Source of the DNA: Paracidovorax cattleyae
GTDB taxonomy: Bacteria > Pseudomonadota > Gammaproteobacteria > Burkholderiales > Burkholderiaceae_C
Assembly: GCF_900104515.1 (NCBI RefSeq)
Contig: NZ_FNJL01000008.1
Location: forward strand, 62,001-126,000
Direction of reading: 5' to 3'
Length of the DNA stretch: 64,000 bases
In this document: positions 26,858 through 36,757 of the stretch, piece after piece
How positions within the stretch are numbered: the first letter of the stretch is position 1
Layout of the letters: each line of letters begins with the position of its first letter
The notes under the pieces: generated by a model
What the model was told of the DNA's origin: nothing
Databases searched by the model: none
Seen by the model: the letters and a program-made list of their open reading frames with translations, nothing else
Position numbers and translations under genes: made by a program

Positions 26858-27967
26858 TCAGCGGCGCGCCAGCAGCATCGCGTCGCCGTAGCTGAAGAAC
26901 CGGTAGCGCTGCGCGATCGCGTGGCGGTATAGCTCCATGGCGTGATCGTAGCCCGTGAAGGCGCTGATCAGCATCATGAGCGTGCTCTTGGGCAGGTGGA
27001 AATTGGTGACCAGCAGGTCCACCACCCGGAAGGAAAACCCCGGGGTGATGAAGATGTCGGTATCGCCCGTGGCCTGCCCGCTGCGTGCCCAGGATTCGAG
27101 CGTGCGCACCGTCGTCGTGCCCACGGCCACCACACGGCCGCCGCGCTGCCGGCAGCGCTCCAGCGCGGCCAGCGTGGCCAGCGGCACCTCGTACCACTCG
27201 CTGTGCATGCGGTGGTCCGCCAGGCTTTCGGTCTTCACGGGCTGGAAGGTGCCGGCGCCCACGTGCAGGGTGACGCTCGCGCGCTCCACGCCGCGCGCCG
27301 CCAGGGCCGCCAGCACGCCTTCATCGAAATGCAGCGCCGCCGTGGGTGCGGCCACCGCACCCGGCGCGCGCGCGAACACCGTCTGGTAGCGCTCCGCGTC
27401 CTCGGCCGCGTCGGGGTCGTCTTCGCCGTCCTGGTGGCGCTCGATGTAGGGCGGCAGCGGCATGTGGCCGTGTCGCTCCATCAGCGCATGCGGTCCCGCG
27501 CCATCGGGGCTCGACAGGGCGAAGCGGAACAGCGGGCCGTTCTCGTCGGGCCAGCGGCCCAGCAGCGTGGCGCCGAAGCCGCCGCCCGCCGGGCCTCCGG
27601 CCATGTGGAGCGTGGCACCCACCGCTGGCTTCTTGCTCACCTTCATGTGCGCGACCACCTCGTTGCCGGCTTCGCCTTCCGGGCCCACGAGCACGCGCTC
27701 GATCAGCAGTTCCACCTTGCCGCCGCTGGCCTTCTCGCCGAACACCCGGGCCTTGACCACGCGCGTGTCGTTGAACACCAGCAGGTCGCCCGCCTGCAGC
27801 AGGTCCGGCAGCTCGCGGAAGATGCGATCCACGGGCGCATCCGCGCGGCCATCGAGCAGGCGCGAGGCGCTGCGCTCGGGCGCGGGGTGCTGGGCGATGA
27901 GTTCGGGGGGCAGCGAGAAGTCGAAATCGCTGAGGGTGAAGGCGCGGGGCGGCTGGCTGGCGGACAT
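26858..27967 (-). CDS. queA: QueA, S-adenosylmethionine:tRNA ribosyltransferase-isomerase
   Basis: A 369-aa enzyme of queuosine synthesis that adds the epoxyqueuosine ring precursor from SAM to preQ1 in tRNA. The start at 27967 was chosen ([12 protein letters not shown]); 11 further codons are open upstream. Signature segments are [46 protein letters not shown] and [18 protein letters not shown]. It is slightly longer than usual because of an internal insertion around [17 protein letters not shown]. Confidence 0.96.
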   Translation of the reverse strand: MSASQPPRAFTLSDFDFSLPPELIAQHPAPERSASRLLDGRADAPVDRIFRELPDLLQAGDLLVFNDTRVVKARVFGEKASGGKVELLIERVLVGPEGEAGNEVVAHMKVSKKPAVGATLHMAGGPAGGGFGATLLGRWPDENGPLFRFALSSPDGAGPHALMERHGHMPLPPYIERHQDGEDDPDAAEDAERYQTVFARAPGAVAAPTAALHFDEGVLAALAARGVERASVTLHVGAGTFQPVKTESLADHRMHSEWYEVPLATLAALERCRQRGGRVVAVGTTTVRTLESWARSGQATGDTDIFITPGFSFRVVDLLVTNFHLPKSTLMMLISAFTGYDHAMELYRHAIAQRYRFFSYGDAMLLARR

Positions 27968-28118
27968 GCGGGGCTTGAGGGCCGGACGGGCCCGTTCCAA
28001 GAAGAGGGATCAGGAGACGAAGCTCCCGATTCTCCCACGGAGGGCGGCCCGCGCCTTGCCGGGCCTGTGTCGACACGGAGGCCGTTGATGGTTGCTGAAT
28101 GCCATCGGCGCCGGTGCC

Positions 28119-28418
28119 TTACAGGCGGCGTTCTTCGATGGCTTTCTCGCACCTATACGGGTCTGCGATTCCGAAGCGGACAGCGCAGTAATCTCGGAAC
28201 GCTTGTTGGCGTGCTGAGTCCATGGTGTCGAAGGCATCCCTGTCCAGGCCCTGTTGCGCAGGGTTGGTGAAGAGCAGGGTGAACGTGGGACGCGACTTGA
28301 GAAATGGCTCCCAGGCGCTTCCAACCTCGTGGTCTCCGATGTATTTGTCGAAGCCGATCCACATCCAGCTGCCGACCAGCAGCAGGGCGGCAATTCCCAG
28401 GGTGGCTCGGACCTTCAC
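28119..28418 (-). CDS. Small membrane-anchored protein, possible immunity partner of the amidase
   Basis: A 99-aa frame with a GTG start at 28418 assumed; no ATG exists after the amidase stop in this frame. It has one N-terminal membrane segment (TLGIAALLLVGSWMWIGF) followed by a soluble acidic domain containing two Cys (DYCAVRFGIADPYRCEKA) that would face the periplasm. It follows the amidase gene in the same direction by 37 bases. The pair (peptidoglycan amidase plus small periplasm-facing protein) is the usual layout of antibacterial effector/immunity genes. The function is inferred from context only; the sequence itself was not recognised. Confidence 0.65.
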   Translation of the reverse strand: MKVRATLGIAALLLVGSWMWIGFDKYIGDHEVGSAWEPFLKSRPTFTLLFTNPAQQGLDRDAFDTMDSARQQAFRDYCAVRFGIADPYRCEKAIEERRL

Positions 28419-28455
28419 GGTTGCATGAGTCCGAAGTGGGTTCGCAATTGTTGGG

Positions 28456-29402
28456 CTATGGCGAGCCCGTGAACTCCCGGGCATGCGCGGCTGCTCTGCT
28501 GCCCGCCGCCGCGGCAAATTCCCGGTGTCCGCCCAAAGCCTTGATGGGGAAAAACTCTTTCAAGGTGCTCACCAAATTTTCTGCCGCTCTTCGCTGAAAG
28601 TCAGAGGGCTCATCGTTGGAGAAATCGAGCTTGTCTTTTTGCACGCCCAGAAATTCAGAGACTCCCCCAAGCATGCCCCGCTTCTTGAATGCTTGTGTGA
28701 CTCCAGGACCATGGTCGCCCGCCTCACCTCGTTGGCTGAAATCGGAAAGGAACACTATCCCGATGACTCCAGTGTTGCCTTTCTCGATGTGTGCACCTCG
28801 ATGGCGAATGTCCAGTGCCTCGTAGATGGTGCCCTGGCAGTCGATGGCATAGTGATAGCTCAGTTGCCCGAAGCTGTTCAAATCGATTTTCTCCGCTTTG
28901 CGCAAAGCTTCAATGCCATTCATTTCGCAACTGAAGGAGTTGCCTGCGTGGTGAAGCGCGATGGCACGATAGTCCCAATCGCTATGAGGTACCGAAGAAG
29001 GGTTGATCGCTCCCCACTGCGAGCGCTCCACGATGCCCGGCCTGCTGACGAGCACCTTGCGAATCTGTGCGTGATCGGCGATCCGGCATGCGATGGTGGG
29101 CTGCAGCATTCTGACTTGATCCCGGCACAGCGCCTGATGCGTCGGTCCGTTGGGAAAAATGATCGAATCCGCGGGCTGAATGCCAGCCATTTTCTGGACG
29201 ATCAGGATGGCCTGGAGCGCGTATCTGGACTGATGCGGCCGTCTTCCGGTATGAGCCTGTAGCCCATCTTGCATGCCATGTGCCTGTTCAAAGCGCATTG
29301 AACGCTCAGGACTTCATGCGGCTTGTTTCCTGCGGTCCTGCCAACAGGAGAGGTGAGGACAATTCTTTTCAATGGCGAGCTCCAGATACGCAGGCTTACC
29401 AT
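28456..29402 (-). pseudogene. Frameshifted N-acetylmuramoyl-L-alanine amidase (PGRP-type)
   Basis: Two reverse frames join into one protein. Upstream (from an ATG at 29402) is ILTSPVGRTAGNKPHEVLSV-like sequence with GYRLIPEDGRISPDT, as in the peptidoglycan-binding domain found before T6SS-type lytic effectors. A one-base shift near 29220 moves to YALQAILIVQKMAGIQPADS, then an amidase domain: IVERSQWGAINP, AIALHHAGNSF, QLSYHYAIDCQGTIYEALDI, HRGAHIEKGNTG and GGHREFAAAAG. The His ligands expected of a zinc amidase are present. From the internal ATG at 29298 a 280-aa protein with intact amidase could still be made. A sequencing error at the shift cannot be excluded. Confidence 0.7.
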
Positions 29403-29557
29403 CGATACAAGTGGGCAGGACTGCAAAGATTCAGTCTATAGACCGGCACGAAGGGGAATCATTTCGTGCCGTTCTGGTTTGCATAACCTGGCTTTATATA
29501 GCTGTTGGGGGCAGCGTCGGGCTCCTTCCATAGGCAGGCAACAGGATTTGCGCCTGC

Positions 29558-30343
29558 TCACACCACCTTCAAGGCCAGATCCGGCAGCCCGTCGATGTGC
29601 GCCACCATCACGTCGCCCTTCACCACCGCACCCACGTTCTCCGGCGTGCCGCTGTAGATCAGGTCGCCGGCCTTGAGCTCGAAGGCTTCGGAGAGCTTGG
29701 CGATCTGCTCGGCCACGCTCCAGATCATCTGGTCGAGGTCGGCCTGCTGCTTCACGGTGCCGTTCACCGCGAGGGTGATGGCACCCCGGGGGAAATGGCC
29801 CGTGCGTGCCACGCGGTGGATCGGGCCGATGGGCGCGGAGAGGTCGAAGCTCTTGCCGATCTCCCAGGGCTTCTTCTGGTCCTTCATGTCGCTCTGCAGG
29901 TCGCGGCGCGTCATGTCCAGCCCGACGGCGTAGCCGAAGACGTGCTGCAGGGCCTGGTCGGCCCGGATGTTGCGCCCGCCGCTGTGCAGGGCGGCCACCA
30001 ACTCCACTTCGTAGTGGTAGTTGCGGGTCAGGGCGGGGTAGGGGTGGTCCACGGTCTGCCCGGGCGGCACGAACTGGATCGCGTCGTTCGGCTTCTGGAA
30101 GAAAAAGGGCGGCTCGCGCGTCGGGTCCGAGCCCATCTCGCGCGCATGGGCCGCGTAGTTGCGGCCGATGCAGTAGATGCGGTGCACGGGGAAAACCTCG
30201 GCGCCGCCGGCGATCGGCACGGCGGGCACGGGCAGGGTGAAGGGCGAGGGGGCGGCGGGCGTGGCGGCGACGCTGGCGCAGCCGGCGGCCAGGGCGCCGC
30301 CCAGGGTGGCAGTGGTGTTCATGAGGATGTCTCTGCGTTGCAT
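29558..30343 (-). CDS. Fumarylacetoacetate hydrolase (FAH) family protein with export-like N-terminus
   Basis: A 261-aa protein. The FAH fold is clear: IYCIGRNYAAHAREMGSD, YHYEVELVAALHSGGRNI with the metal-binding Glu residues, GYAVGLDMTRRDLQ, and LKAGDLIYSGTPENVGAVV. Family members are metal-dependent C-C hydrolases or decarboxylases of beta-diketone substrates. The first 27 residues (MQRRDILMNTTATLGGALAA then GC) carry a twin-arginine and a lipobox-like LAAGC. This is unusual for a normally cytosolic enzyme and suggests export or lipidation. The start at 30343 is the first ATG with this N-terminus; a downstream ATG (MNTT) would weaken the twin-Arg reading. Confidence 0.9.
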   Translation of the reverse strand: MQRRDILMNTTATLGGALAAGCASVAATPAAPSPFTLPVPAVPIAGGAEVFPVHRIYCIGRNYAAHAREMGSDPTREPPFFFQKPNDAIQFVPPGQTVDHPYPALTRNYHYEVELVAALHSGGRNIRADQALQHVFGYAVGLDMTRRDLQSDMKDQKKPWEIGKSFDLSAPIGPIHRVARTGHFPRGAITLAVNGTVKQQADLDQMIWSVAEQIAKLSEAFELKAGDLIYSGTPENVGAVVKGDVMVAHIDGLPDLALKVV

Positions 30344-30436
30344 GGGCTGTGTCTCCTGTGTCCTGGATGGCGTGCGGCCTCTCGCGGGCCGGTGGATGCC
30401 ACTGTAGGAGCGCGCGCAGCGCCGCATGCGGACGAT

Positions 30437-31402
30437 TCAGCGCAAGACTTGGACGCGATCGCCGGACGCGGCGTCGCCCTGCAGTTCCCGCAGCCGCTCC
30501 GTGCGCCAGTCGCGCGGGCTCAGGCCGTGCCACTGCCGGAAGCGTCGGGCGAAGTACGCCTCGTCCGCGAAGCCGCAGCGCCGCGCGATCTCGCCGATGC
30601 GCTCGCCGGTGGCCAGCAGCAGTTCCTGCGCCAGCGCCAGCCGGCGCTCGGTCAGCAGTTCGGTGAAGGTGCGGCCCGTTTCCTTCTTGATGAGGTGGGC
30701 GAGGTAGTTGGGCGACAGGCAGGCCGCCTCGGCCGCGCTCGCGAGCGAGGGCTCGCCCGCCAGTTCGCCGCGCAGGTAGCGCAGCACCCGGGCCAGCGCC
30801 GCGCGGCGGCTGCCGCGCTGGGCCTGCGTGGCCGCCAGGGCGCGCAGCTCGCCCTCCCAGCGCTGGCAGGTGCGCGCCAGCAGTTCCAGCAGCCCGCCGC
30901 GGATGCGTGCGGCGGAGGCCAGCCGGCGCGCCGTGTTCTCGTGCTGCAGCATCTCCAGCAGCGCCAGCACGGCCTGCCATTCTGCGCTGTCGAAGGTGAA
31001 ATCCAGGTGCTCCTGGAACTGGAAGGGCGCCAGCTCGGGCGCGAGCGCCAGGGGAACGTCTTCCAGGTCCAGCGGGTCCACGCGCAGGTCGGGCCAGAGG
31101 AAGCGCTGGCTGAAGTTCAGCACCAGCCAGCGCGTGCCCGGCGGGTGGGGCACCAAGTGCATGCGGTGCGGCAGCACGAAGCTCAGCGTGCCCGGCGTGA
31201 AGGGGCGCACGGTGCCGCCCACGTGGTGCTGCGTGGCGCCTTCGAGGCTGGCCTGTATCTGGAAATACTCGTGCTTGTGCGGCTGCGTCAGGGGCGTGCG
31301 GCCGCTCTGGTCGCGGATGTCGAAGTCCAGGTGCCGGGAGCGCTCCGCCATCGCATACGTGCGCACGGCCGAGGGCGCGCGCTCCGGACGCTCCCGGCTC
31401 AT
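30437..31402 (-). CDS. AraC-family transcriptional regulator
   Basis: A 321-aa protein. The N-terminal cupin-like sensor has HKHEYFQIQASLEGATQHHV, and the C-terminal pair of helix-turn-helix motifs is seen in LASAAEAACLSPNYLAHLIK and IGEIARRCGFADEAYFARRF followed by WHGLSPRDWR. The ATG overlaps the HD-GYP stop (ATGA), so the two genes are translationally coupled. The FAH-family gene lies 93 bases downstream and may be its target. The ligand is unknown. Confidence 0.92.
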   Translation of the reverse strand: MSRERPERAPSAVRTYAMAERSRHLDFDIRDQSGRTPLTQPHKHEYFQIQASLEGATQHHVGGTVRPFTPGTLSFVLPHRMHLVPHPPGTRWLVLNFSQRFLWPDLRVDPLDLEDVPLALAPELAPFQFQEHLDFTFDSAEWQAVLALLEMLQHENTARRLASAARIRGGLLELLARTCQRWEGELRALAATQAQRGSRRAALARVLRYLRGELAGEPSLASAAEAACLSPNYLAHLIKKETGRTFTELLTERRLALAQELLLATGERIGEIARRCGFADEAYFARRFRQWHGLSPRDWRTERLRELQGDAASGDRVQVLR

Positions 31403-32697
31403 CCGGCGGCGCCCCCGGGCCGGGCCCAGAGATCGACGAGGTCCGGGAAGCGCCATTTGTCCGGGTCTTCGCGCGCGACGATCTTGTCGCCGCTCGCAGG
31501 CGACGAGAGATCGACCACCTCGGGCGGGATGCGCAGGTCGGACCTGGTGGAGAAGAACACCTTCACGCGCGGCGAGACCAGCGACGCGGACTGCTCCATC
31601 ACCACCCCGATGCGACCCGAGGCGAGCCGCACCAGCGAACCGACGGGATAGATGCCGATGCTCTTGACGAAGGCCTGGAACAGCCGTGCGTCGAAATGCC
31701 CATGCGTCCATTCGGCCATGCGGCGCAGCGATTCGGCCGGATCCCAGCCGCGCTTGTAGGGCCGGTCGGAGGTGATGGCGTCATAGACGTCGCAGATCGC
31801 CGTCATGCGAGCGATCAGGCCGATGTCCTCGCCCGCGAGCCGGTGCGGGTAGCCGCTGCCGTCCATCTTCTCGTGGTGGTGCAGGCAGGCGTCCAGTACC
31901 TCCTCGTCCACGCCGCCGCAGGCCAGCAGCATCCGGTGGCCGTGCTCGGAGTGGCTGCGGATCACGTCGAACTCGTCGTCGGTGAGCTTGCCGGGCTTGT
32001 TCAGCACCGACAGCGGGATGCGCGCCTTGCCGATGTCGTGCATGAGGCCGGCCATGCCGGCGGTGCGCAGGCGCTCGCCCTCCAGGCCGATCTGGCGGCC
32101 CAGCGCCACCATCAGCGCGCACACGGCCACCGAATGCATGTAGGTGTAGTCGTCCGCGGTCTTCAGGCGCGCGAGGCTGATGAGGGCCGACGGGTTGCGC
32201 GTCACGGAGTCCGAGATTTCCTCGACGAGGCTGCGGGCCTCGGTCGAATCCACCACCCGCCCCATGCGCGCCTCGGTGAACATCGAGGTCATCGTCTGGC
32301 GGGCGTGGCTGGTCAGGGCCGCCGCATGGGCCAGTTCCTCGGACATGCTGGTCGGCGCCGTCCCCAGCGGGCGCGCAGGCACGACCGGGGCGGGCGGGGG
32401 CGGAGGCGGCGGAGCGGCCACCCTGAGTTCCGGCATGTCCTGCAGCTTCTGGAAATCCGTCTCCCGCCGGGCCTCGGCCTGTTCGGGCGTGACGGTGGCC
32501 ACCCCGGCAGCGACGTCGAGCCCCCTGGACACGTCGATCCAGACCTCCTGGATAGCCGTCGCGTGGATGCGCGCGAGATCCGCCGCATCCTGCAGCACGA
32601 AGCCGGTGCGCCAGAACGGATGGTCCATCCAGGAGCCGCAGAACTGGTGCAGGTACATGCCCAGGGTGAGGTGCTGTACGCTGATTCGCTTGAGCAT
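31399..32697 (-). CDS. HD-GYP domain cyclic-di-GMP phosphodiesterase
   Basis: A 432-aa protein with an N-terminal DUF3391-like domain (MLKRISVQHLTLGMYLHQFC), a Pro-rich linker (a run of Pro near 147-155), and an HD-GYP domain from about 170 to 340. The metal-binding HD is in MHDIGKARIPLSVLNKPG, with HHHEKMDGSGYPHRLAGEDI carrying the GYP motif intact. Such proteins degrade cyclic di-GMP. Upstream alternatives to the ATG at 32697 exist but have no matching family N-terminus. Confidence 0.94.
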   Translation of the reverse strand: MLKRISVQHLTLGMYLHQFCGSWMDHPFWRTGFVLQDAADLARIHATAIQEVWIDVSRGLDVAAGVATVTPEQAEARRETDFQKLQDMPELRVAAPPPPPPPAPVVPARPLGTAPTSMSEELAHAAALTSHARQTMTSMFTEARMGRVVDSTEARSLVEEISDSVTRNPSALISLARLKTADDYTYMHSVAVCALMVALGRQIGLEGERLRTAGMAGLMHDIGKARIPLSVLNKPGKLTDDEFDVIRSHSEHGHRMLLACGGVDEEVLDACLHHHEKMDGSGYPHRLAGEDIGLIARMTAICDVYDAITSDRPYKRGWDPAESLRRMAEWTHGHFDARLFQAFVKSIGIYPVGSLVRLASGRIGVVMEQSASLVSPRVKVFFSTRSDLRIPPEVVDLSSPASGDKIVAREDPDKWRFPDLVDLWARPGGAAG

Positions 32698-32875
32698 GGG
32701 GGCGAAAGGGTAGCTGGTGCGGGAAGGACGGCCGGGCTGCGGCAGCATGTTAGCCTTTTGCGTGCTCTCGTGGAGTGCCGGGTGCGCCGTTTCCATTTTT
32801 GCAAATATTGCGGTTTTTAGTATTTTACTGCCAAGCGCTACCGTTCCACGCTTTCCCGCCGCTGCTGCCTTGCCC

Positions 32876-35002
32876 ATGCCCGTTCCCGCGCCCAGTCCCG
32901 CCCAGAAAGCCCTCCAGAAGCTGGGACTGTCGCGCGACATCGACCTCGCGCTGCACCTGCCCCTGCGCTACGAGGACGAAACCCGCATCACTCCGCTGCG
33001 CAACGCGAGGGACGGCGACACGGCCCAGATCGAGGCCACGGTCACGGCCAGCGAAGTGCAGTTGCGCCCGCGCCGCCAGCTGGTGGTGACGGTGGAAGAT
33101 GGCACGGGCACCTGCGAGCTGCGCTTCTTCAGTTTCTATCCCTCGCACCAGAAGACCCTGGCCGTCGGCGCGCGCCTGCGCATCCGCGGCGAGGTCAAGG
33201 GCGGCTTCTGGGGGCGGCAGATGTTGCACCCGGCGTTCCGGCTGGCGGGCGGTGAACTGCCCGCCGCCCTCACGCCTGTTTACCCGACCACGGCCGGACT
33301 TCCCCAGCCGTACCTTCGCCGCGCCATCGTCAGCGCCCTGCAGCGCGTGGACCTGTCCGAAACCATCCCGCCGGGCCTGGAGCCCCCGATTCCGCGGTTT
33401 CTGGGCGAAGGCGGGGGCGGCCGTTCCTGGTGGACGCTGCGCGATGCGCTGGTCTTCCTGCACCATCCTGCGCCCGACGTGGCCATGGCCACGCTGGAGG
33501 ACCACAGCCACCCGGCCTGGCAGCGGCTGAAGGCCGAGGAACTGTTGGCGCAGCAGCTTTCGCAGCTGGAGGCCAAGCGCGAGCGCGACCGGTTGCGTGC
33601 CCCGGTACTGCGGCCCGTGCCGGGCGAGCGGGGCGGGCCCGCGTTGCACGAGCGCCTGCTGACCGCGCTGCCCTTCGGCCTCACGGCCGCCCAGCGGCGC
33701 GTGTGCGCGGAGATCGCGGCCGACCTGGCCCGCCCCGTGCCCATGCACCGGCTGTTGCAGGGCGACGTGGGTTCGGGCAAGACCGTGGTCGCGGCGCTCT
33801 CGGCGGCCGTGTGCATGGATGCCGGCTGGCAGTGCGCGCTCATGGCGCCCACCGAGATCCTGGCCGAGCAGCACTTCCGCAAGCTCATCGGCTGGCTGGA
33901 GCCCCTGCTCGCGGCCAGCGGACGGCGCGTGGCCTGGCTGGCCGGCGGCCAGAAGAAGAAGGAGCGCGCCGCGATGCTGGCGCTCGTCGAAAGCGGCGAG
34001 GCAGCCCTGGTTGTGGGCACCCACGCCGTGATCCAGGACCAGGTGCGCTTCCGCAACCTCGCGCTGGCCGTCATCGACGAGCAGCACCGCTTCGGCGTGG
34101 CGCAGCGGCTCGCGCTGCGCCGCAAGCTCGCCGACCAGGGCATGGAGCCCCACCTGCTGATGATGAGCGCCACGCCCATCCCGCGCACGCTCGCCATGAG
34201 CTACTACGCCGACCTCGACGTCTCCACCATCGACGAACTGCCCCCTGGCCGCACGCCCATCGTTACCAAGCTGATCGCCGACAGCCGCAAGGACGAGGTC
34301 ATCGAGCGCATTGGCGCCCAGGTGGCGTCCGGCCGGCAGGTGTACTGGGTCTGCCCGCTGATAGAGGAAAGCGAGGCGCTGGACCTCTCCAATGCCACCG
34401 CCACGCACCTGGAGCTCAGCGAGGCCCTGCAGGGCGATCCGGCGCACGGGCAGGCACCGGTCATGGTCGGCCTGCTGCACTCGCGCATGCCCCCGGCCGA
34501 GAAGAAGGCCGTCATGGAGCTGTTCACCGCCGGCACCATGGGCGTGCTCGTCTCCACCACGGTGATCGAGGTGGGCGTGGACGTGCCCAATGCCTCGCTC
34601 ATGGTGATCGAGCATGCCGAGCGCTTCGGCCTCTCGCAGCTGCACCAGCTGCGCGGCCGCGTGGGCCGCGGGTCGGCAGCCTCGGCCTGCGTGCTCCTCT
34701 ATTCGACGGGCGACAGCGGCCGGCTGGGCGAGACCGCCCGCGACCGCCTGCGGGCCATGGCCGAGACCCAGGACGGCTTCGAGATCGCGCGGCGCGACCT
34801 GGAGATCCGCGGCCCGGGCGAATTCCTCGGCGCCCGGCAGTCCGGCGCGCCGATGCTGCGCTTCGCCGACCTCGCCACCGACACCCTTCTGCTGGAATGG
34901 GCGCGCGAGACGGCACCGCGCATGCTCGACGGCCACCCTGGCGACGCGCTTCGCCACGTGGGCCGCTGGCTCGGTGGCAAGGCCGATTACCTCAAGGCCT
35001 GA
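32876..35002 (+). CDS. recG: RecG, ATP-dependent DNA helicase
   Basis: A 708-aa helicase that rewinds and remodels stalled replication forks and Holliday junctions. The wedge domain is N-terminal, the Walker A motif is GDVGSGKT near residue 300, the Walker B motif is VIDEQHRFG near 400, and the C-terminal helicase motifs include STTVIEVGVDVPNA and QLRGRVGRG. The start at 32876 gives a normal length; the frame is open upstream but with poor codon use. It is divergent from the HD-GYP gene with 178 bases between starts. Confidence 0.96.
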   Translation: MPVPAPSPAQKALQKLGLSRDIDLALHLPLRYEDETRITPLRNARDGDTAQIEATVTASEVQLRPRRQLVVTVEDGTGTCELRFFSFYPSHQKTLAVGARLRIRGEVKGGFWGRQMLHPAFRLAGGELPAALTPVYPTTAGLPQPYLRRAIVSALQRVDLSETIPPGLEPPIPRFLGEGGGGRSWWTLRDALVFLHHPAPDVAMATLEDHSHPAWQRLKAEELLAQQLSQLEAKRERDRLRAPVLRPVPGERGGPALHERLLTALPFGLTAAQRRVCAEIAADLARPVPMHRLLQGDVGSGKTVVAALSAAVCMDAGWQCALMAPTEILAEQHFRKLIGWLEPLLAASGRRVAWLAGGQKKKERAAMLALVESGEAALVVGTHAVIQDQVRFRNLALAVIDEQHRFGVAQRLALRRKLADQGMEPHLLMMSATPIPRTLAMSYYADLDVSTIDELPPGRTPIVTKLIADSRKDEVIERIGAQVASGRQVYWVCPLIEESEALDLSNATATHLELSEALQGDPAHGQAPVMVGLLHSRMPPAEKKAVMELFTAGTMGVLVSTTVIEVGVDVPNASLMVIEHAERFGLSQLHQLRGRVGRGSAASACVLLYSTGDSGRLGETARDRLRAMAETQDGFEIARRDLEIRGPGEFLGARQSGAPMLRFADLATDTLLLEWARETAPRMLDGHPGDALRHVGRWLGGKADYLKA

Positions 35003-35108
35003 TCCGGCGGCCCTGCTTCCGTGGCAGACTTGGCGGCTTGCCTGCACCGTCCGGGTTTCCGCGTGGCGGGCGCACAATCGCACCTTCCGCATTGCCGATC
35101 TTCAGACA

Positions 35109-36074
35109 ATGACCCTCACAGAACTCAAATACATCGTCGCCGTTGCACGGGAGAAGCACTTCGGCCGCGCGGCGGACGCCTGCTACGTGTCGCAGCCGAC
35201 CCTCTCGGTGGCGATCAAGAAGCTCGAGGACGAGCTGGAGGTCAAGCTCTTCGAACGCAGCGCGGGCGAGGTGTCGGTGACGCCGCTGGGCGAGGAGATC
35301 GTGCGCCAGGCCCAGAGCGTGCTGGAGCAGGCGGCGGCCATCAAGGAAATCGCCAAGCGCGGCAAGGATCCGCTGGCCGGCGTGCTCACGCTGGGCGTGA
35401 TCTACACCATCGGCCCCTACCTGCTGCCCGAGCTGGTGCGGCACGCCATCGCCCGCACCCCGCAGATGCCGCTCATGCTGCAGGAGAACTTCACCGTGAA
35501 GCTGCTGGAGATGCTGCGCACCGGCGAGATCGACTGCGCCATCATGGCCGAGCCGTTCCCGGACACGGGCCTTGCCATGGCGCCGCTCTACGACGAACCG
35601 TTCCTGGCGGCGGTGCCCTCGTCCCACCCCCTCGCCGAGCGCAGAAGCATCTCGGCCGCCGAGCTCAAGAGCGAGACCATGCTGCTGCTGGGCGCCGGCC
35701 ACTGCTTCCGCGACCACGTGCTCGAGGTCTGCCCCGAGTTCGCGCGCTACGCGAGCAACGCGGAAGGCATCCGCCGCACCTTCGAGGGATCGTCGCTCGA
35801 GACCATCAAGCACATGGTGTCGGCCGGCATGGGCGTCACGCTGGTGCCGCGCCTGTCCGTGCCGCGCGATGCGCTGCACACCGGCACCAAGCGCCGCAAG
35901 AGCGACGACACCCATATCCGCTACCTGCCCATCGAGGAAGCCGACGGCAGCCCGCCGCCCATGCGCCGCGTGGTCCTGGCCTGGCGCCGCAGTTTCACGC
36001 GCTACGAGGCGATCGCGGCGCTGCGCAACGCCGTGTACGCCTGCGAGCTGCCGGGCGTCACCCGCCTGTCCTGA
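35109..36074 (+). CDS. oxyR: OxyR, hydrogen peroxide-sensing LysR regulator
   Basis: A 321-aa LysR protein. The DNA-binding domain starts [20 protein letters not shown] with [19 protein letters not shown]. The redox pair is C199 (GHCFRDH) and C208 (EVCPEF), the same numbers as in E. coli OxyR, so it should sense H2O2 by disulfide formation. The arrangement recG-oxyR-dps is typical of Comamonadaceae in my recollection. It is followed by dps, a classical OxyR target. Confidence 0.95.
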   Translation: MTLTELKYIVAVAREKHFGRAADACYVSQPTLSVAIKKLEDELEVKLFERSAGEVSVTPLGEEIVRQAQSVLEQAAAIKEIAKRGKDPLAGVLTLGVIYTIGPYLLPELVRHAIARTPQMPLMLQENFTVKLLEMLRTGEIDCAIMAEPFPDTGLAMAPLYDEPFLAAVPSSHPLAERRSISAAELKSETMLLLGAGHCFRDHVLEVCPEFARYASNAEGIRRTFEGSSLETIKHMVSAGMGVTLVPRLSVPRDALHTGTKRRKSDDTHIRYLPIEEADGSPPPMRRVVLAWRRSFTRYEAIAALRNAVYACELPGVTRLS

Positions 36075-36175
36075 GGAGCCCGGGCCTGCCCCGATGGCCC
36101 GCAGGGCGCCGGGGGCGGTGCGATTGCGATAAAGTTTCCTCCGATTCCCAGTCCATCCAACGAAGGAGCTCCTCC

Positions 36176-36700
36176 ATGGCCAAAGCCTCCGGCAAGTCCG
36201 TCTCAACCCGGTCCCCCGCCAGCGCGCCGCGCATCAACATCGGCATCAGCGACAAGGACCGCGCCGCCATCGCGCAGGGCCTCTCGCGCCTGCTCGCCGA
36301 CACCTACACGCTCTACCTGACCACGCACAACTTCCACTGGAACGTGACGGGTCCGATGTTCAACTCGCTGCACGCCATGTTCATGCAGCAGTACACCGAA
36401 CTGTGGAATGCCGTCGATCCGGTGGCCGAGCGCATCCGTTCGCTGGGCCATCCCGCCCCGGGCTCCTATGCCGAGTTCGGCCGCCTGACGTCGCTGGCCG
36501 ACGTGCCCGGCACGCCGCCCGCGGCGCTGGACATGGTGCGCATCCTGGTCGAAGGCCATGAAGCCGTGGCCCGTACCGCACGCGAACTCTTCCCCGTGGC
36601 CGACAAGGCCAGAGACGAGCCCACGGCCGACCTGCTCACCCAGCGCCTGACGGTGCACGAGCAGACCGCCTGGATGCTGCGCTCGCTGCTGGAGGACTGA
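36176..36700 (+). CDS. dps: Dps-family DNA-binding ferritin-like protein
   Basis: A 174-aa protein. The ferroxidase-site helix reads [20 protein letters not shown] and the matching helix is [21 protein letters not shown] Lys/Ser-rich N-terminal tail may bind DNA. Dps stores iron and protects DNA under oxidative stress; placement after oxyR fits peroxide control. The ribosome site GAAGGAG precedes the ATG and a terminator follows at 36719. Confidence 0.95.
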   Translation: MAKASGKSVSTRSPASAPRINIGISDKDRAAIAQGLSRLLADTYTLYLTTHNFHWNVTGPMFNSLHAMFMQQYTELWNAVDPVAERIRSLGHPAPGSYAEFGRLTSLADVPGTPPAALDMVRILVEGHEAVARTARELFPVADKARDEPTADLLTQRLTVHEQTAWMLRSLLED

Positions 36701-36718
36701 GTCCTTCCCGCTCCAGCC

Positions 36719-36743
36719 ACGCCCGCCCGCCGCGGGCGTTTTT
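36719..36743 (+). terminator. Rho-independent terminator after dps
   Basis: The stem ACGCCCGC/GCGGGCGT with a 5-base loop is followed by a run of five T. It separates dps from ubiA. Confidence 0.85.
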
Positions 36744-36757
36744 CATTCCCGCCGCCC

